64,000 nt of DNA from Sipunculus nudus (GCA_026874595.1 CM049309.1:70912926-70976925); one strand, 5' to 3'; shown: positions 1 through 12,440, numbered from the stretch's first letter. Program-made: numbers and translations. The notes: generated by a model not told the origin, from the sequence alone.

Positions 1-256
1 CGTCTTCAGTATATCTAAAATCGACGTTTGGGGTGACAAGCTGTCGCTATTCATTCTGTAGAAAGTTTATCATCAAACCAAGCTTTTCCAAACCCGATAA
101 AGTCATCCAGCCCCATTGGTAATGGATACTATGGCATGGATAAAAACAGCAAAATGGAATCGATAAAAAACCCCTAAAAATAGTTAATGTAAACCGTCAA
201 AGTGTGTCTTCTTTAGAAAGATTACCTTCTCTTACATTAAGGAAAACCAAACGTAG

Positions 257-1500
257 TATATATATATATAGTAGGTACTGACTCATGGCTTCAAGATAGT
301 ATCAACACAGGAGAAACTTTTCCATCACATTAAAATATTTAACATAAGGATAGGGACCAAACTGACTGTCATGGGGGAGTCTTTGTAGCAGTCAAATATA
401 ATCTCATTGCTCAAGAGGAGAATGATTCTGACCAGAAAAATGATTAAATGAAATGGATCGGTTTCCATGTTATAATATAGCGGCATAACACCACTATATA
501 TAGAAGCCGTTTATCGTTCACAAAAAAATAGTATATATGTAATTTAGAAAAATCACTGGGAAAAATACCCAAACAATCACCGATTTGGATATGTGAATTC
601 AACATACCAGATATTGATTGGAACACTAATTCCTTTAAGCAGGCGGTCGTTACCTCGACGTTAAAGCCATGTTGAAGATTGTATTAGATCACAGTCTCAA
701 ACAAGTAGCATTAAAACCTGCCAGAGGTAATAGTATCCTGGACCTTTGCATTACAAATAACCCTACCTATGTTATTAGTGCGGAAATCAAACAGGGCATC
801 AGTTAACATGACCTGGTCGCACTGCTAAAACCAAAATAGTTAAATTAACTAAACCGAAAGTGTACCTCCTTGTATAAAAGCCAACTTACTGGAAAATCAG
901 ATGAACTGCATAAATTAAATGATGAATTAATTGAAGATCGATTATGACCTACGAATTTTGACGAACCTTCGAATAGTTTTTCAAATACTATACACAAGTC
1001 AATGGACAGCAACATACCATCTAAAATGACTTCCTCAAAACAAAATGTACCTTTGATAAATAACATAATGAAAAGAAATATGAGAAAGAAATGCAAATTG
1101 TATGATAAAGCCAGGAAGATTGGAGATTTAGAAATTTGGAATAAGTTTCAACAATTAAAACATAAAAATAACAGGCAAATGAGTAAACTTCATAGTGAAC
1201 ACATTCGTGGAATAGGTGAGTCTTTCAAAACTGGCAATACTAGACCTTTTAGAAACTATGTTAAAACCCCTTCGAAGAGAGAATCTAGGGGTATCTCCCT
1301 TATTGTCGGCGGAAGGAATTATGTCCACCGCCAAAGAAAAAGCAGAAGCTCTAAACGAACAGTTTTGCTCCGTGTTTATAAAAGAAGATATTTCTTCTGT
1401 CCCTTTATCATAGTGACAAATCAATGCCGGACATGCCAGAAAGTTCATTTCCCACACATGGAATAGAAAAGCTGGCTCCAATCTCACAATACAATTCTTC
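257..1500 (+). mobile_element. Degraded non-LTR (LINE, jockey/CR1-like) retrotransposon fragment
   Basis: Translating the plus strand piecewise gives blocks typical of a LINE ORF2. About 264-430 reads like the endonuclease (GTDSWLQDSIN, then HGGVFVAVKYNL). About 575-640 continues with CEFNIPDIDWN, resembling the late endonuclease core. About 1002-1410 resembles the linker before reverse transcriptase, with MRKKCKLYDKARKIGD and, in another frame, RENLGVSPLLS and EKAEALNEQFCSVF. The frame changes near 1250, and stops occur near 680 and elsewhere. No reverse transcriptase palm motif was seen, so the copy is truncated after the linker. This is a dead fragment, with no 3' tail or target-site duplication recognised. 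The family assignment rests on my recognition of block order, not on a search. Confidence 0.72.
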
Positions 1501-2460
1501 TTTGGCTTTCGCCAGCCGCTAACTGGCTCTAACTTCACAAAATACAAGTCAACAAAAATTCTAACAAAACGCCTCGGCTATCTCCTAACGTGGTACTTTA
1601 ATCACACTGCGCTGGTGCGAATCTACATCTCACAACTCGTCTGGCTGCACAGATTTCTAGACTGACTTCTCTCCCGGCGGCCTTCGAGTCGGCCCCTTTA
1701 TCTGCCGCAAAGAAACTTCGGTAAATTTCTATTCAACGAATGTTCTACGGACTTCTCTACATGGAAATTACCCGCCAAGCCTCCCAGAAGCATTTAGACC
1801 TCCAGAATCTTCTGTCAGCCAATCATAACAAACATTAGCCTAGTAAGTTCCTTTGCTTGATACATAAGCAAACCGACCAACAGATCAACACAGCTAATGA
1901 TAACAAATAAACACAACAATATTAAATATTAACAACCACATTTCCTTGACTATATCTTATTATTCTATATAGCTCTCATTTAACCTAACGTGACCTGGTT
2001 TGAGTCACTCGCCCCACCTCAAGAAACATCTCTGAATGATATTTTTCCAGTGCCAAACAAAAACATATATATTCTGTCTACATTATTAAAGTAATCATCA
2101 AGTAGATTAAAACATACTTTAAACATATTATCCATATTACGTGGCCTACATTTGTGCATACATACAAAGGTTCTGCCATGGTCAAAGTTCATTACATGTA
2201 TAACAATGTAACATCATCTTCATCATATCTTAAAACATTATTAAACATATTATGAAATAACATGGTATCATCATGCAACTACACATGTATCCAATCCACA
2301 ACAAGACCGTCATATCGTATCACGTATAGCATTATTGTGTGTATCCATATCAAGAGTCATATTCACACAGTGTAACATGTTTCACCACTGTTTACACCAT
2401 CTGTTTCAGACCCATTTACATAGCACGACCTTAGAAGTCAGCTGCATTGTTTTTAATACC
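1500..2460. other. Intergenic stretch, no gene recognised
   Basis: AT-rich sequence with no ORF of interest and no splice-bounded coding segment that I could see. It lies between two retroelement fragments and may itself be unrecognised repeat, but nothing in it proves that. Confidence 0.4.
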
Positions 2461-2464
2461 CTGA

Positions 2465-2713
2465 ATTGATTTTCATATTGTACCAATCCTGTATTTTCCA
2501 GTCATCTCTTCTGCGTCTGGCTACTCTATCAGTCTTACATACCTTGTCATTTATATTAGTCTTGAGAGATTCTCTTATATCATATGGTACAGGTTACGGT
2601 TTACACTTTACAAGCTTATCGTATGTCAACTGAACTCTATGTCCTGCCAAGTGAGTGGTACCAGGTACATCAGTCAACACATCATTGTAGCCTCCAATAA
2701 CCTGGTTGATGTC
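2465..2713 (-). pseudogene. Degenerate Gypsy-like LTR retrotransposon pol fragment
   Basis: Reading the minus strand from 2713 downward gives a short stretch resembling the protease-to-reverse-transcriptase junction of Gypsy-type pol. It contains YNDVLTDVPGTTHL, then GHRVQLTYDKL, then PVPYDIRESLKTNIND. One in-frame stop lies between the last two blocks, and similarity fades below about 2550. No LTRs, primer binding site or other pol domains are visible nearby, so this is an isolated broken piece. The call rests on motif recognition only. Confidence 0.6.
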
Positions 2714-2770
2714 TTCTATTTACCTGGTCCTATCTCACCATAACAGTGACAAGAGGGATTTTCTGTTTCC

Positions 2771-2807
<37 letters not shown>
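2771..2807. repeat. (TTA)n microsatellite
   Basis: Perfect trinucleotide run of about 37 bp next to the Gypsy-like fragment. Confidence 0.97.
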
Positions 2808-2808
<1 letters not shown>

Positions 2809-2867
2809 AAACAAATTATTCAGATTTTTTTTAACTATTAGTAAATGATAAATAATTTAACAAACAA

Positions 2868-2955
2868 TGGACCGGACCGCTTGGGCCGCTCCATCCCTTA
2901 GTACCGGACCGCCTACAGCTGGACCTAAGTGTAACCGGACCGCTGTTGTATTGGA
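2868..2955 (+). repeat. Short interspersed CCGGACCGC motif, three copies
   Basis: The word accggaccgc (first copy ggaccggaccgc) recurs three times at roughly 31-40 bp spacing in otherwise AT-rich DNA, with ggacc half-copies between. It could be a decayed minisatellite. No function is visible. Confidence 0.6.
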
Positions 2956-3133
2956 CCTGACCACCAGTGAACAAAAAAGTGTCTGTCGAGATGTCTGAAC
3001 AGGAGAACTTGAAAAAATATCTAGAAATTAGATCATATCAGGTAATACAATTCCCTGTAGTTATGTACCCTTTACTAGCTTATCGCAACGCGCCTTAATC
3101 ATCGATTATTTGTTACCGTAACACCTTCGTTGT

Positions 3134-3655
3134 TTATAACGGAACTAATGGTCTGTGACGTGCTGCACACAGAAGTTTCATTAGGCTCGGCAGTGTGTGT
3201 TCTGTAAACCACTCAAAATGCTTTTCGGAGCTTGACATGCAATCCATTCCCAGTGTTAAGTGGTACCGCTCAATATGAAAGATTTCTTTGCAGAACTTAA
3301 ATGGGCTCTTTGATGTCATGTAGCTCACAGGCATAACACTTACTTGAGGACCTGACAACAACACGTAATCCTGGGGAAATAATAAATGAATAATAAATTA
3401 GTAATCTGCATACTAAGGAATGCAAGCTACCGCCATGTGGGGGCGGCGGCGTCCTTCCATTTGGATGCTCCAAAAACCGTGTTGGCATTCATTTATTTGG
3501 CCAATATTCCTCAGGTTCATTCGTGCAAAAGTCACTTTACATCTGTGAATATTCCTTGATGACGTTCCTGATTCTGGTTCATGTGCAGGATCCGCACCAA
3601 ACTGTAATCGTTTCTTCACTGGCCCATGCCAGTTGTCCATTTTATTTGTAAACAT
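3134..3655 (-). other. Candidate minus-strand exon pair or coding remnant, unrecognised
   Basis: Two minus-strand open segments look protein-like. The upstream one (ATG near 3630, good AAAATGG context) begins MDNWHGPVKKRLQFGADP. The downstream one follows a plausible acceptor (TTTCCCCAG at about 3371) and reads DYVLLSGPQVSVMPVSYM, ending at a stop near 3134. I cannot find a splice pair that joins them in one frame and I recognise no family. They could be exons of an orphan gene, a transposon ORF remnant, or chance. Confidence 0.22.
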
Positions 3656-3947
3656 GTAAGTGTACGGTTAAACATCGCATGAAAACCCACACATGTATTA
3701 GTATTAACAGCCCTATATTTTCCAGCCATCCTGAAAATCATGGAAAACCTTGGAAATGAGTTTGTCTTTTCCCAGTGAGGGTAAAATTTCTCAAATCAGG
3801 GAAAAGTCAGGGAATTTGATTGGGCAATAAGAGATATTCGTCAATCTGTTACAACATGTATCATGTGCAAAGAGCGCATCCACTTAATGACTGGATGGTT
3901 TCTGGAGATAAGCCGAAAATCCGTCAGAGAGATATGAAAAGTCATCA

Positions 3948-4165
3948 GTGACAAGTCAAGAGAATATCCTGTAATTTAAATTCCTGCTATTACTGACGTT
4001 ATAATTTTGAACAAATCAGGATTTCACAATCAACTTGACCACTTTGAAAGACTAGAGGGGTCCCTGTCAGCAAGGTGACAAATTAAGAGGATATCCGATT
4101 ATTTTCATTCCTGCTATTACTTACGTTATAGTTTTGAACCAATCAGGAATTTCCAAACAACATGT
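3948..4165. repeat. Diverged tandem duplication, about 127-bp period
   Basis: A roughly 90-bp segment starting at 3948 (gtgacaagtcaagag, then tcctgctattactgacgtta) recurs from 4075 (gtgacaaattaagag, then tcctgctattacttacgtta). The offset is constant at about 127 bp, with around 80% identity over the aligned part. It is an old local duplication with no coding content. Confidence 0.75.
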
Positions 4166-4199
4166 CCATTATTTTGCACAATACTAAATATCAGATAAG

Positions 4200-7100
4200 A
4201 TGGAAGAAATTGAAGAAAACGAATGATTGAGTCAATTGTTTTTGCAGTGACTGGTTTTTCCTAAATCCAAAATAATATATAAAATAATATGTAATATAAA
4301 TTTCATTGTATCTTGGACATACGGAGACATTTTTAATGAAATTAAAAATATTTAAATTTAAAACACACTTGCATTGATTATTGATCTAATTTAAATGAAA
4401 AATGTCTGTAATTTATTCTCACCCAAGAGAATTATTAATCTTCTTGGGCTTTAAACTTGACTATTCCATATCTGAATGTTCTTTGTTTGTCTTTGCCAGA
4501 TCAATCGGCACCCCTTTCCGTCTATATCCTGGTTCGGCGCCTGATGACGTCAAATGGCTTGATGTATCGGATGACTGCTACAGAGATTTTTAAAGTGATG
4601 CAACGTTATTCTCCGAATATTGTGTAGGTAACATATTGATTACCCATTTGTACAATCGATGTACCTTGGGCCCAAATGATTATTCCAGTACAAAGTGTAA
4701 AACATGCGTCAATAGTATTTATTTTGGAATAACTGAAAAAGTGAGTGAAATACATGTGTAAAATTGTTTCTAAAATAAATGTTCAAATCTGACCTCTGAT
4801 TTTTTTTATTAATCGTCCAAGCATTGGTAAACAATCACAATTTAGTCCATGCTGCATTTCAACAAGGGCTAAGCGACCTGCTTTCAGGCAGTACTCTGTT
4901 AGAGGAATGGACTAGTAATTCCAAGCACCTGTGAGAAGTATACATTTTTCTAGGTTTTGTCATTAGTCCTCCCTGGTTGGACCCCTAATTTTCCTAAATC
5001 ATGGATCCGCCCCTTGGTACACAAGTTAAGTTTGACAGTGGTTATAGGAAAAAGAAACTTGAATCTTCTGGGAGAATCTCTTTCTAAACTTACCTCTATA
5101 AATACAGATTTCTTTACATCATATTGTCCCTCTGTATGTCTAACTTTCCGTCTTCCGACTGGAATGAGCGGTACGGTTTATGTGAAAATTCCCAGCCCAG
5201 GGTCAGCCGTGGAAGGTAAGCTTCAGGCAAAAATCGCAGTGATTTATTACACTCCAGTGCAAGGAATATTAATGAAATTACTTTACACCGAGCGCATGGA
5301 TGAAGAGCTTGTTAGCAACCCCAACTTTTCTTTCTGCGATCTGTCTGCGTTGCGTTCAGAAATGTTTGAACATATTCTGACGTTTGCGTCTGCGTTACGA
5401 CCCATGGAAACGTAGCGTGTACATATGACTCTGCGTCGGCGTATGCATTTTAATCATATTACAACATTATAGACTTAGCGGCTAACCTCATAAAAGAGGC
5501 TTTGAAATAGGTGAAACCCCATCCGGATGTATAACAAAAAACATCCTACATTTTAATAGAGTTACTAATCTTCTCTTTCTGAAAAAAAAAATGGGTTGTG
5601 TTTTATTATACCTTCCGTTTGGGTATAACCCCAAAAACCCCTCTCTGCCACAGGTCGATAACGCATGTATATGTATACCCAACCAATAGAGGGTCAAAAG
5701 CCTCAAAAGCGAAGATCGAACGTTTAGCCAAGCGGCCGTCTGCCGCCCAAAAGTCAATATATATGTTCTGGAAATTAAAGAAAGCCTGTGAATTGTTGTC
5801 ATGGCTACGTATGGTTATAACTTTTAGAAAATAATACGTCTAAATGAGTACAAAGGTTTAGATACTACGAAACGTACAAAGCCAACTGGTACATTAGTTT
5901 TTATTTCTTGCTGCTAACAGTTTTCCCTTTAAAAGGGCATGATTTATTTTTTAATATGCGCGACATCAGGCTCTTATCGCTTTTGGTCGACTGGGTATCC
6001 TGAAATGCACTTTTTAAACAACCAGGGCTTTTCGATACGTAGGTTAATTACAATTTTTGTTCTATGTCATGTATAGGAACAGGCAATTCATGACAAGTCA
6101 TGCGGGGATATGTTGTAGACAAAGTATATAGGATCAACAACAGACAACCGGATATGACGTCAAATTATAGAACACCGGCGTGTACAAAGAAGGATTAAAG
6201 GAGCTTTTGTACACTACGGAAACACGCTTAATACTTTCATGAATACGTTTTTTCCTAATGCTAATCCACCTAATGCCCTCCCACTGTGTTTCACTTTGCG
6301 CCAGTGGAATCGAATCTATTTTATTTACCGGTCTTTAATAAAGTTCATATATCTTGTATGTAAGCGGTAATACACAGGTTAGGCCTGATTATGGTAAGTT
6401 CCAATTAACGTATATGAAAAATTGATGGCTAAGCTTAATTTATCTTATTTTAGAGGTATACCAAGTTACTAGTAACTAAGACTAATTTATCTAAGTCCAG
6501 AGGTATTCGGTTAGTTTTGGTCTACGCTGTATTTATATATTAGTCCATAGTATTGATCGAATACTAACTATGAAAAGCCAATGATATGGATGGAGTACTT
6601 TAGGGTTTCCTGAAATGGATTCATCAATAATCATATGTGGCCGGTCATTGTTTTATTCTTTTGATTATTGTACGGGTACCTGCTATTTCCATAGCACTGA
6701 CGCAGTGCTGACAGTGCAAGGTTAATCAGTGACACCGACTGAGGCCGGGCCACGTTTGTTCAAAGTGTTATGTCGATCAATGGTAGAGCTTAGCTGGAGG
6801 CCAGCCGCAGACCTGAATCAATGTAACCTGTGAACAATTGCAAAGCTAGGCGCTTAGTATATTCTAAAGAGCCGCCACAGTAAAGAAACCGTAGAAACTC
6901 TATTAAACCATATACTAAAAAATTATGAGAAAATAGCGTCAGTAACGAAGAAACAAGCTTTCCGGATTACCTGTAATAACCTATGATCTATAAGAAATGC
7001 TGTCAAAGTGCTGTTAGACACAAGACGCAAATGATACAATTTTTGTTCAACCCAAGGCCCCAAAGGATTATAGAAATATGTGGCGACACCCATTGGAAAG

Positions 7101-7980
7101 TTGTTTGGTGAGTGTGTTTCAAATATGAATAATATGCTTATTTATACATATGCTCTATTCTTGAATGTAGCTGCCCTGGCCAGAATGCTGCAACGAACAT
7201 ATGTCATACACCATCATTTACTTTATGATATCTTTAACGGAAATTTAATTTGGTGCTTATCTTTATTATAATGGACGATGGTGGCATTCAGCCTTTGAGG
7301 AGTAACTCCTCTGTTTTTGAACTGTCGGAAACCATGCCAAAGTGTCCAAAGGGGTAATTTTCCCAACATCCAATAAATCCTGAGAAATATTAATTAATTG
7401 ATATGAGATATATTGAGAGATATTAATTTTCGAAGGGTGTACCGCACTGCTTTCTGATGGAAAGTTTGCTGCACAAAAGCGCAAGCACAAAAACGGGTGA
7501 TATGTTAGTACTTTGAATAAAAGGGCTTTAAGAATTTTTATTTATTTATTTTTTTTTGCATCGCTTAATCATTTTCTGTATGTCTGTTTATTTTTATATT
7601 CAAGATGAGAAAAAAGGGAAATGTCAGTGGCATATACTGATAAAAGGAGCATTCACAAAACGAATACGTTCATGTATATCCTGCTAAAATACACGGAATA
7701 AAATTTACCGCTACCTCTGAGTACTACTTTCATATCTATAAAATTAAAATGTTATACTGCTTTTTAATACAAAACAAAACATACATACAATACATGATAA
7801 AGAGTGCAAAAACAAACATATATGAAGATATTAACAAAACAATCAACCTTAGAGTATTTGGAAGTAAAGGATATTTTACACATACATTAAAAAGTAAAGT
7901 AAATTACTACCTCGACAAAATGACACGAGATATTTTTTTGTTCCGAAAACCGCCTGCATTTTATACTGTCTTATCTAATT
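4200..7980. other. Gene-poor stretch
   Basis: No exon chain, RNA gene or convincing mobile element was seen. Scattered ORFs of 60-150 codons are present, the longest at 4957-5415 plus, but none has a recognisable domain, and exon-like boundaries are absent. Confidence 0.4.
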
Positions 7981-8019
7981 CTTGATCTTAGTACGTACTT
8001 ATGCGGAGTTTCATTTTGG

Positions 8020-8325
8020 TATGCGACTACGTGGCAGGGTGGTAGCACTCGGTTCCTGTCATATTATTTTTTACCCTGGTGTCACCCAGGCCGGGTTTCT
8101 ACCGCGCCTGCGGGTCTTAGGTATGTTATCACCCCCATTGCAGGGTCATAACACCGAGGAACCCCCCAAAGACGCACTCGTTTGTGAGTGATTACATGGC
8201 CATGGTGCACAGCCTTCCCGTTAAGCCTGAAGAGCGCTCACCCTGGCCGGGGACCAACCGTGAAAAGTCTCACCGCTCCTCGGCTGAGCATTACACTCAC
8301 GACCTTCAGACTTTTAGTATACCAC
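8020..8325 (-). mobile_element. Possible tRNA-derived SINE, minus orientation
   Basis: On the minus strand, a box-A-like word (TGCTCAGCCGAGG, about 8285-8297) is followed after about 20 bases by a box-B-like word (GGTTGGTCCCCGG, about 8250-8262). This matches the spacing of an internal Pol III promoter. The region is GC-rich compared with its surroundings and continues to about 8020. Box B departs from the consensus GGTTCGANTCC, so this may be an old copy or a different GC-rich repeat. Confidence 0.38.
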
Positions 8326-8369
8326 AAAAGCCAGTTTCACAATATAATCGTTTAGACTTTTATTAATTC

Positions 8370-10830
8370 TCGCATAAACTGCTTATCTGTCAGGAAGGTT
8401 AAAAAAATTAATCCACAGCCCGTTTGTAAAGGACTTTATAATCACCATAAATCTATAACATTGTCCCCGTTCAGTGTGAAACTATTGAACATCACTATAC
8501 ATTGTGTTTTCCACTGTAATCAACCACCCGGAAAACATTTCGTATGACAGGTACGCAACAGAGTGCAATGACCTGCATAATATTGGATCTCAAGCCCCTA
8601 CCAATGATAGTACAATTAAAAATGTATATCATACCTACTTGAAGGTTTCTTTGTAAACATTGACACATAAACGATTATCGTGAGATGAAGGGAGGGTCTA
8701 TTGATAAACAGGACAACGAAATTTAAATAAATATGATTCAGCCTTTGAAAAAAGGTAAACGTTAACAGAATACACGTTAAAACATTTATCGGTTACAAAG
8801 AATGACAAATTTCTGAGTACCCTTTATTTGGCTAATGAGTTATGTGTTCACCATATCTGCTACTAATAAATTCCTTTGTATGTAATATACTTACTTTTCT
8901 GGCCGAGTTTCACGGCAAACATATCATAAGAGAGCAACAGACAGGGCTAGGACACAAAGGATTAAAGCCAGTTCCTACAGTAGTCATGTTATGTGAAAAG
9001 ACAAGAGATAGAAGATGGCAATTTGAAAAGAACAATAATACTGTACGGTTGACTACGTTTATTCTTATGGGTTACCAATTGTAAAGTCAACAAATTTGAA
9101 AACATCTTGTATACAGTGATTATATAAAATAGTGTATACAAGGTGTTTTGCAACATTCAATATATGTTCTTCGGGCTCCCAACTATGACAAACTGTAAGT
9201 TGCCTTAAATGTGTGAAATGTTCAACAGCTGATCGCACTAATTATGTTTCCTTGAAGTTACCCATATATGAATATAACAAGGTAAGTTAGAATACAAATT
9301 ATTTGATTTTAAGGATAACATGGACAAACTTTTTTCAGAACGAACTATTGATTCAGACATGTCCTTCACTTTACTAGTTCATGGTGATTTAGTTTAAGCT
9401 GCAAAATATCTTTTGATATATAGTCTTCCGCGAGGAACGGAATTAATAACTTAAATATTACCTTAATTTCTGAATGCCCTGATAGTCTAATTTTTTATGC
9501 AGGTGCTATATATATATTTATTTATCTCCATGCTGTTACGAAGGAGACTGAGAATAAGATTGTTTTCAAATGTATAACTGCTTATAGTCTAAAAAATTGT
9601 TCTTTTACAAAAGAACAGTGTAAGCTGGCATCATTGATGTTCTCCTAAATTGTTAGTTTGTACTTAAACATTATTTTGTACTAGGCGCGTCCCTGATGTT
9701 TAGGGCTACAGGTTATATAAATTAATGGTCTTTTGCAGAAAAGGAAGAGGCTGCAGGTCTCCTAAGCCATATGTAAGTGCGGCGTTAATTGGTCACATGA
9801 GATTGCCCTTCTCCACAATATAGAACAGTATACATTGTGTAAAACTATAGAATATACTAATATTTGAATTCCTCCACTTTGTGATGTTCAGTCGGAGACC
9901 TTTTTGGTACTTCGGGTACATAGCAAAAAGCAGCTGTTTCTGTTTCAAAGTTTGTTCTTCGGTTTTCAGTATTCAACTTTTGCGTGTTTTTTTAAAAAAA
10001 ATAATAATTTTTTTCTGTTTTTACTTAAATATCTTAAATGAAATTGGATCGTGACCCATCTCTATCACGGTGTGTTATATATCGCATTCACAATTATCAT
10101 TATTGTTATACTTCAGGATGACTTGTGTTTTACCTATTCATATAGACAAGTATAATGTCAATTGTAATAAAACATTTCAGTAATCCAATAGAGCTGTTTT
10201 ACCTTAACACATGATTATAATGCTATCTTCAAGTATTTTTATTTTGGAAAAACGGGTTTGAATCAAACAGCTTTCGAATTTCCTCTGTTTACATAAACAT
10301 GAGGGGATTTCCAGGTACTTTTTGCGTCTTTATTTTTGTATAGCTTGCATATAGGCTGTTTTTTATTTATCTTTGATTCCGTGGTGACATTAAATCCAGC
10401 ACAGCTAGACTTTAATCTACAAGGGAGTGAATGACACAAACACTCTTTCATTAGCCCATTTGTTGAATTTAGCTAGAATGACACTAGTTAACAACTCGAA
10501 TAAAGCAAAACTGGATCCACTCATCTGTCTACATGTGCATCCGGCCCTTATCGAACCAAGTCAAAAAGTTACCTGGATACACCTATTTATCTGTAATCAT
10601 AAATTAATATTTGACCCGAAAAAATATATACCATTTAAAATCTTGTCCAAAGTTCTTTATCATGGTATTTTCATGAACGATATAAATTTTATATTCCTTT
10701 ATATGAAATTTGCATTAATTTTCATGTTTTTTTATCATTTAAAACTTTAATTTTTAATTAGTTTTAAATTTTAAAGTCATTAACAGAAAACAATTTTATT
10801 AGGCTAATTTTATAACAAGAAAGACACAGT
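8370..10830. other. Gene-poor stretch
   Basis: AT-rich DNA upstream of the membrane-protein gene. I see no exon with domain content, RNA gene or structured repeat. Confidence 0.4.
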
Positions 10831-10842
10831 TCAGTGTGTGTT

Positions 10843-10859
10843 GGGGGGGGGGGGGGGGG
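10843..10859 (+). repeat. Poly-G run (17 bp)
   Basis: Uninterrupted G run in the upstream flank of the membrane-protein gene, about 400 bp before its start codon. Confidence 0.95.
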
Positions 10860-11245
10860 AGATATTGTCACGTGGTTTAACATTGGTCGCGCGGCTAAAA
10901 GGTGGTTTGCTGTTGTTTCTCGGTTATTTAAAGCAATGTAAACTTCCGTACTCTTTTATCGTGTATAGTCTTCGATAACTTTAGGGTAAATTCAACGATT
11001 TTTTGCCGAGTTTCGACAAAAAATAACATGTAATATTAGAACGGAGTAGACAGTTGCTATTGTAATGTGTGAAGCAGGTCTTTATCAACTTCCTTTAGAA
11101 GACCTACAAAGTCTATCGAGCTCCATCGTAAACAGCAATCAGCACATTCACTTTTTTAATATTTCATGCTTAAAAAAAATATTTATATCATATATACCTA
11201 TGTATATTTTTCAGAACACATCGGCTATTTGGTCGGAAGTTAGCA
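10860..11245 (+). promoter_or_regulatory. Putative promoter and 5' UTR of the two-pass membrane protein
   Basis: The segment before the 11246 ORF holds a CACGTG E-box (about 10869), a TATTTAAA-like box (about 10924) and a good acceptor-like string (tatttttcag, ending near 11218) just before the start codon. The acceptor suggests a 5' UTR intron, with gaagcaggtctt near 11080 as one possible donor. This is sequence-pattern inference only; no start site can be fixed. Confidence 0.35.
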
Positions 11246-11959
11246 ATGATGCATGACCCTGCAGACCTATTCACAACTCAGTTCGAACACAGACCAGGGA
11301 GCTCACGTGATCAATCTCCGCGCCCCGGAAGTGGTCGGCAATCTCCGTCCATACAGAGCAGTCATGAATATTCGCCGCGCCCCGGGAATTCTCGTCGATC
11401 TCCGTCCACATCAAACTTATTTAATTACTCGCCACGTCCGGGAAGTTCTCGGCAACCCCAATCAAGACCAAGCTCACGCGGGTATTCGTCACGGCCCGGA
11501 AGTTCCCGCTACCATACATCCAAACCGAGGAGCTCTCGTCCATATTCGGCGCGGTCAGCGAGAAGTCGACCAGCTTCGACAAAATCTAGAACATATTTTG
11601 CCCGGGAGGTGGCGCCACATCGCCGCCCGGGAATCTGCGCAGCCATCTTTGGGTTTATGATACTTTTTATTGGAATAATGATACTTGGTGTCAGTAGTGC
11701 TGCTCAATACGACACAAATGCTCCGATGAAAATCGTTGGACCTTTATGCCTTTGTATTGGTGGTCTTATTATTATAAGTGGGTTTACTTACCAGTTTATA
11801 AAACACCGCAGGTTTAAGAAAAATGCAACAGTTTATAAAGCGTCGGAGGAAAAACCAAGCTCGGTTTCTCATATAAAAGTTGAAGGTTCTACAGTGTTCT
11901 TGGAAAATAAAGCATACAGTCCAAGCATTGAAGTTATACCAAGCCAGCCAAGTTAATAT
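11246..11959 (+). CDS. Uncharacterised two-pass membrane protein with 19-residue SPRPGSSR repeats
   Basis: The ORF encodes 236 residues with no recognised family. Residues 1-128 are rich in Arg, Ser and Pro. They contain four tandem 19-residue units anchored by (S)PRPGSSR-type cores at about residues 24, 43, 62 and 81. Two hydrophobic segments follow, at about 130-152 (CAAIFGFMILFIGIMILG) and 163-185 (IVGPLCLCIGGLIIISGF), separated by a short AAQYDTNAPMK loop. A basic KHRRFKK cluster comes just after the second. No signal peptide precedes the first segment. By the positive-inside rule both termini should face the cytoplasm, with the long tail available for phosphorylation or binding; this is inference. 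Translation may start at Met1 or the adjacent Met2. The coding part has no intron, although an acceptor-like site lies about 28 bp upstream. A candidate poly(A) signal is at 12441-12446. Coding potential is supported by the hydrophobic pattern and the in-frame repeats. Confidence 0.72.
11315..11545 (+). repeat. 57-bp coding minisatellite (four diverged units)
   Basis: Within the membrane-protein ORF, the Pro-Gly pairs at residues 27, 46, 65 and 84 are exactly 19 codons apart. Each unit has an Arg-Pro-Gly-Ser/Asn core and units often end in Tyr. DNA identity between units is modest, while the amino-acid core is kept, which suggests selection on the protein. Confidence 0.75.
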
Positions 11960-12440
11960 AGGTCTACGCATGTCGTACGTGTTTTACTATATATAGGCCT
12001 TATGTCTGGAAACAACGGAGTGACAATTTTTAACTCGGGCGTCAGATCTATCGTCTGCTTTTGTTGGAAGAAAGCTTTTTTAGGTGTCCGAAGTCAGATG
12101 TCCCGTGCGTTTCCTGATGAAATTTGAAGAAAACATTTTTATGCTGCATCAGCTATACGCATGTTTATACGTTCACATATAAATGTAATATAATCGAATA
12201 TTTTTATAACACGTACTTCACGTACTTTATACTTAAAGACACGCACACAAATCCATATTTTAACAATTAAGAAAGATACTAAACTTTTTTATTGGTGCCG
12301 TAATAGTATAGAAAGTGATTCATAGCTTCTTGGCTTCTTGAAAGTTTTTTTTAATAAGTCAGTCCACATCTGTGACGGTTCACTTTTCAAATATTTGTTA
12401 TTTATATATCTGTGATCATTTAAGTGCCTCAGGTTATGTT

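Noticed and set aside
4957-5415. 152-codon plus-strand ORF
   Set aside because: No domain or membrane pattern, no promoter or splice context. It could be decayed repeat but cannot be supported as a gene.
11253-11660. 135-codon ORF in a second frame over the membrane-protein gene
   Set aside because: It is a shadow frame. The other frame carries two transmembrane helices and the 19-residue repeats and continues past the end of this one.
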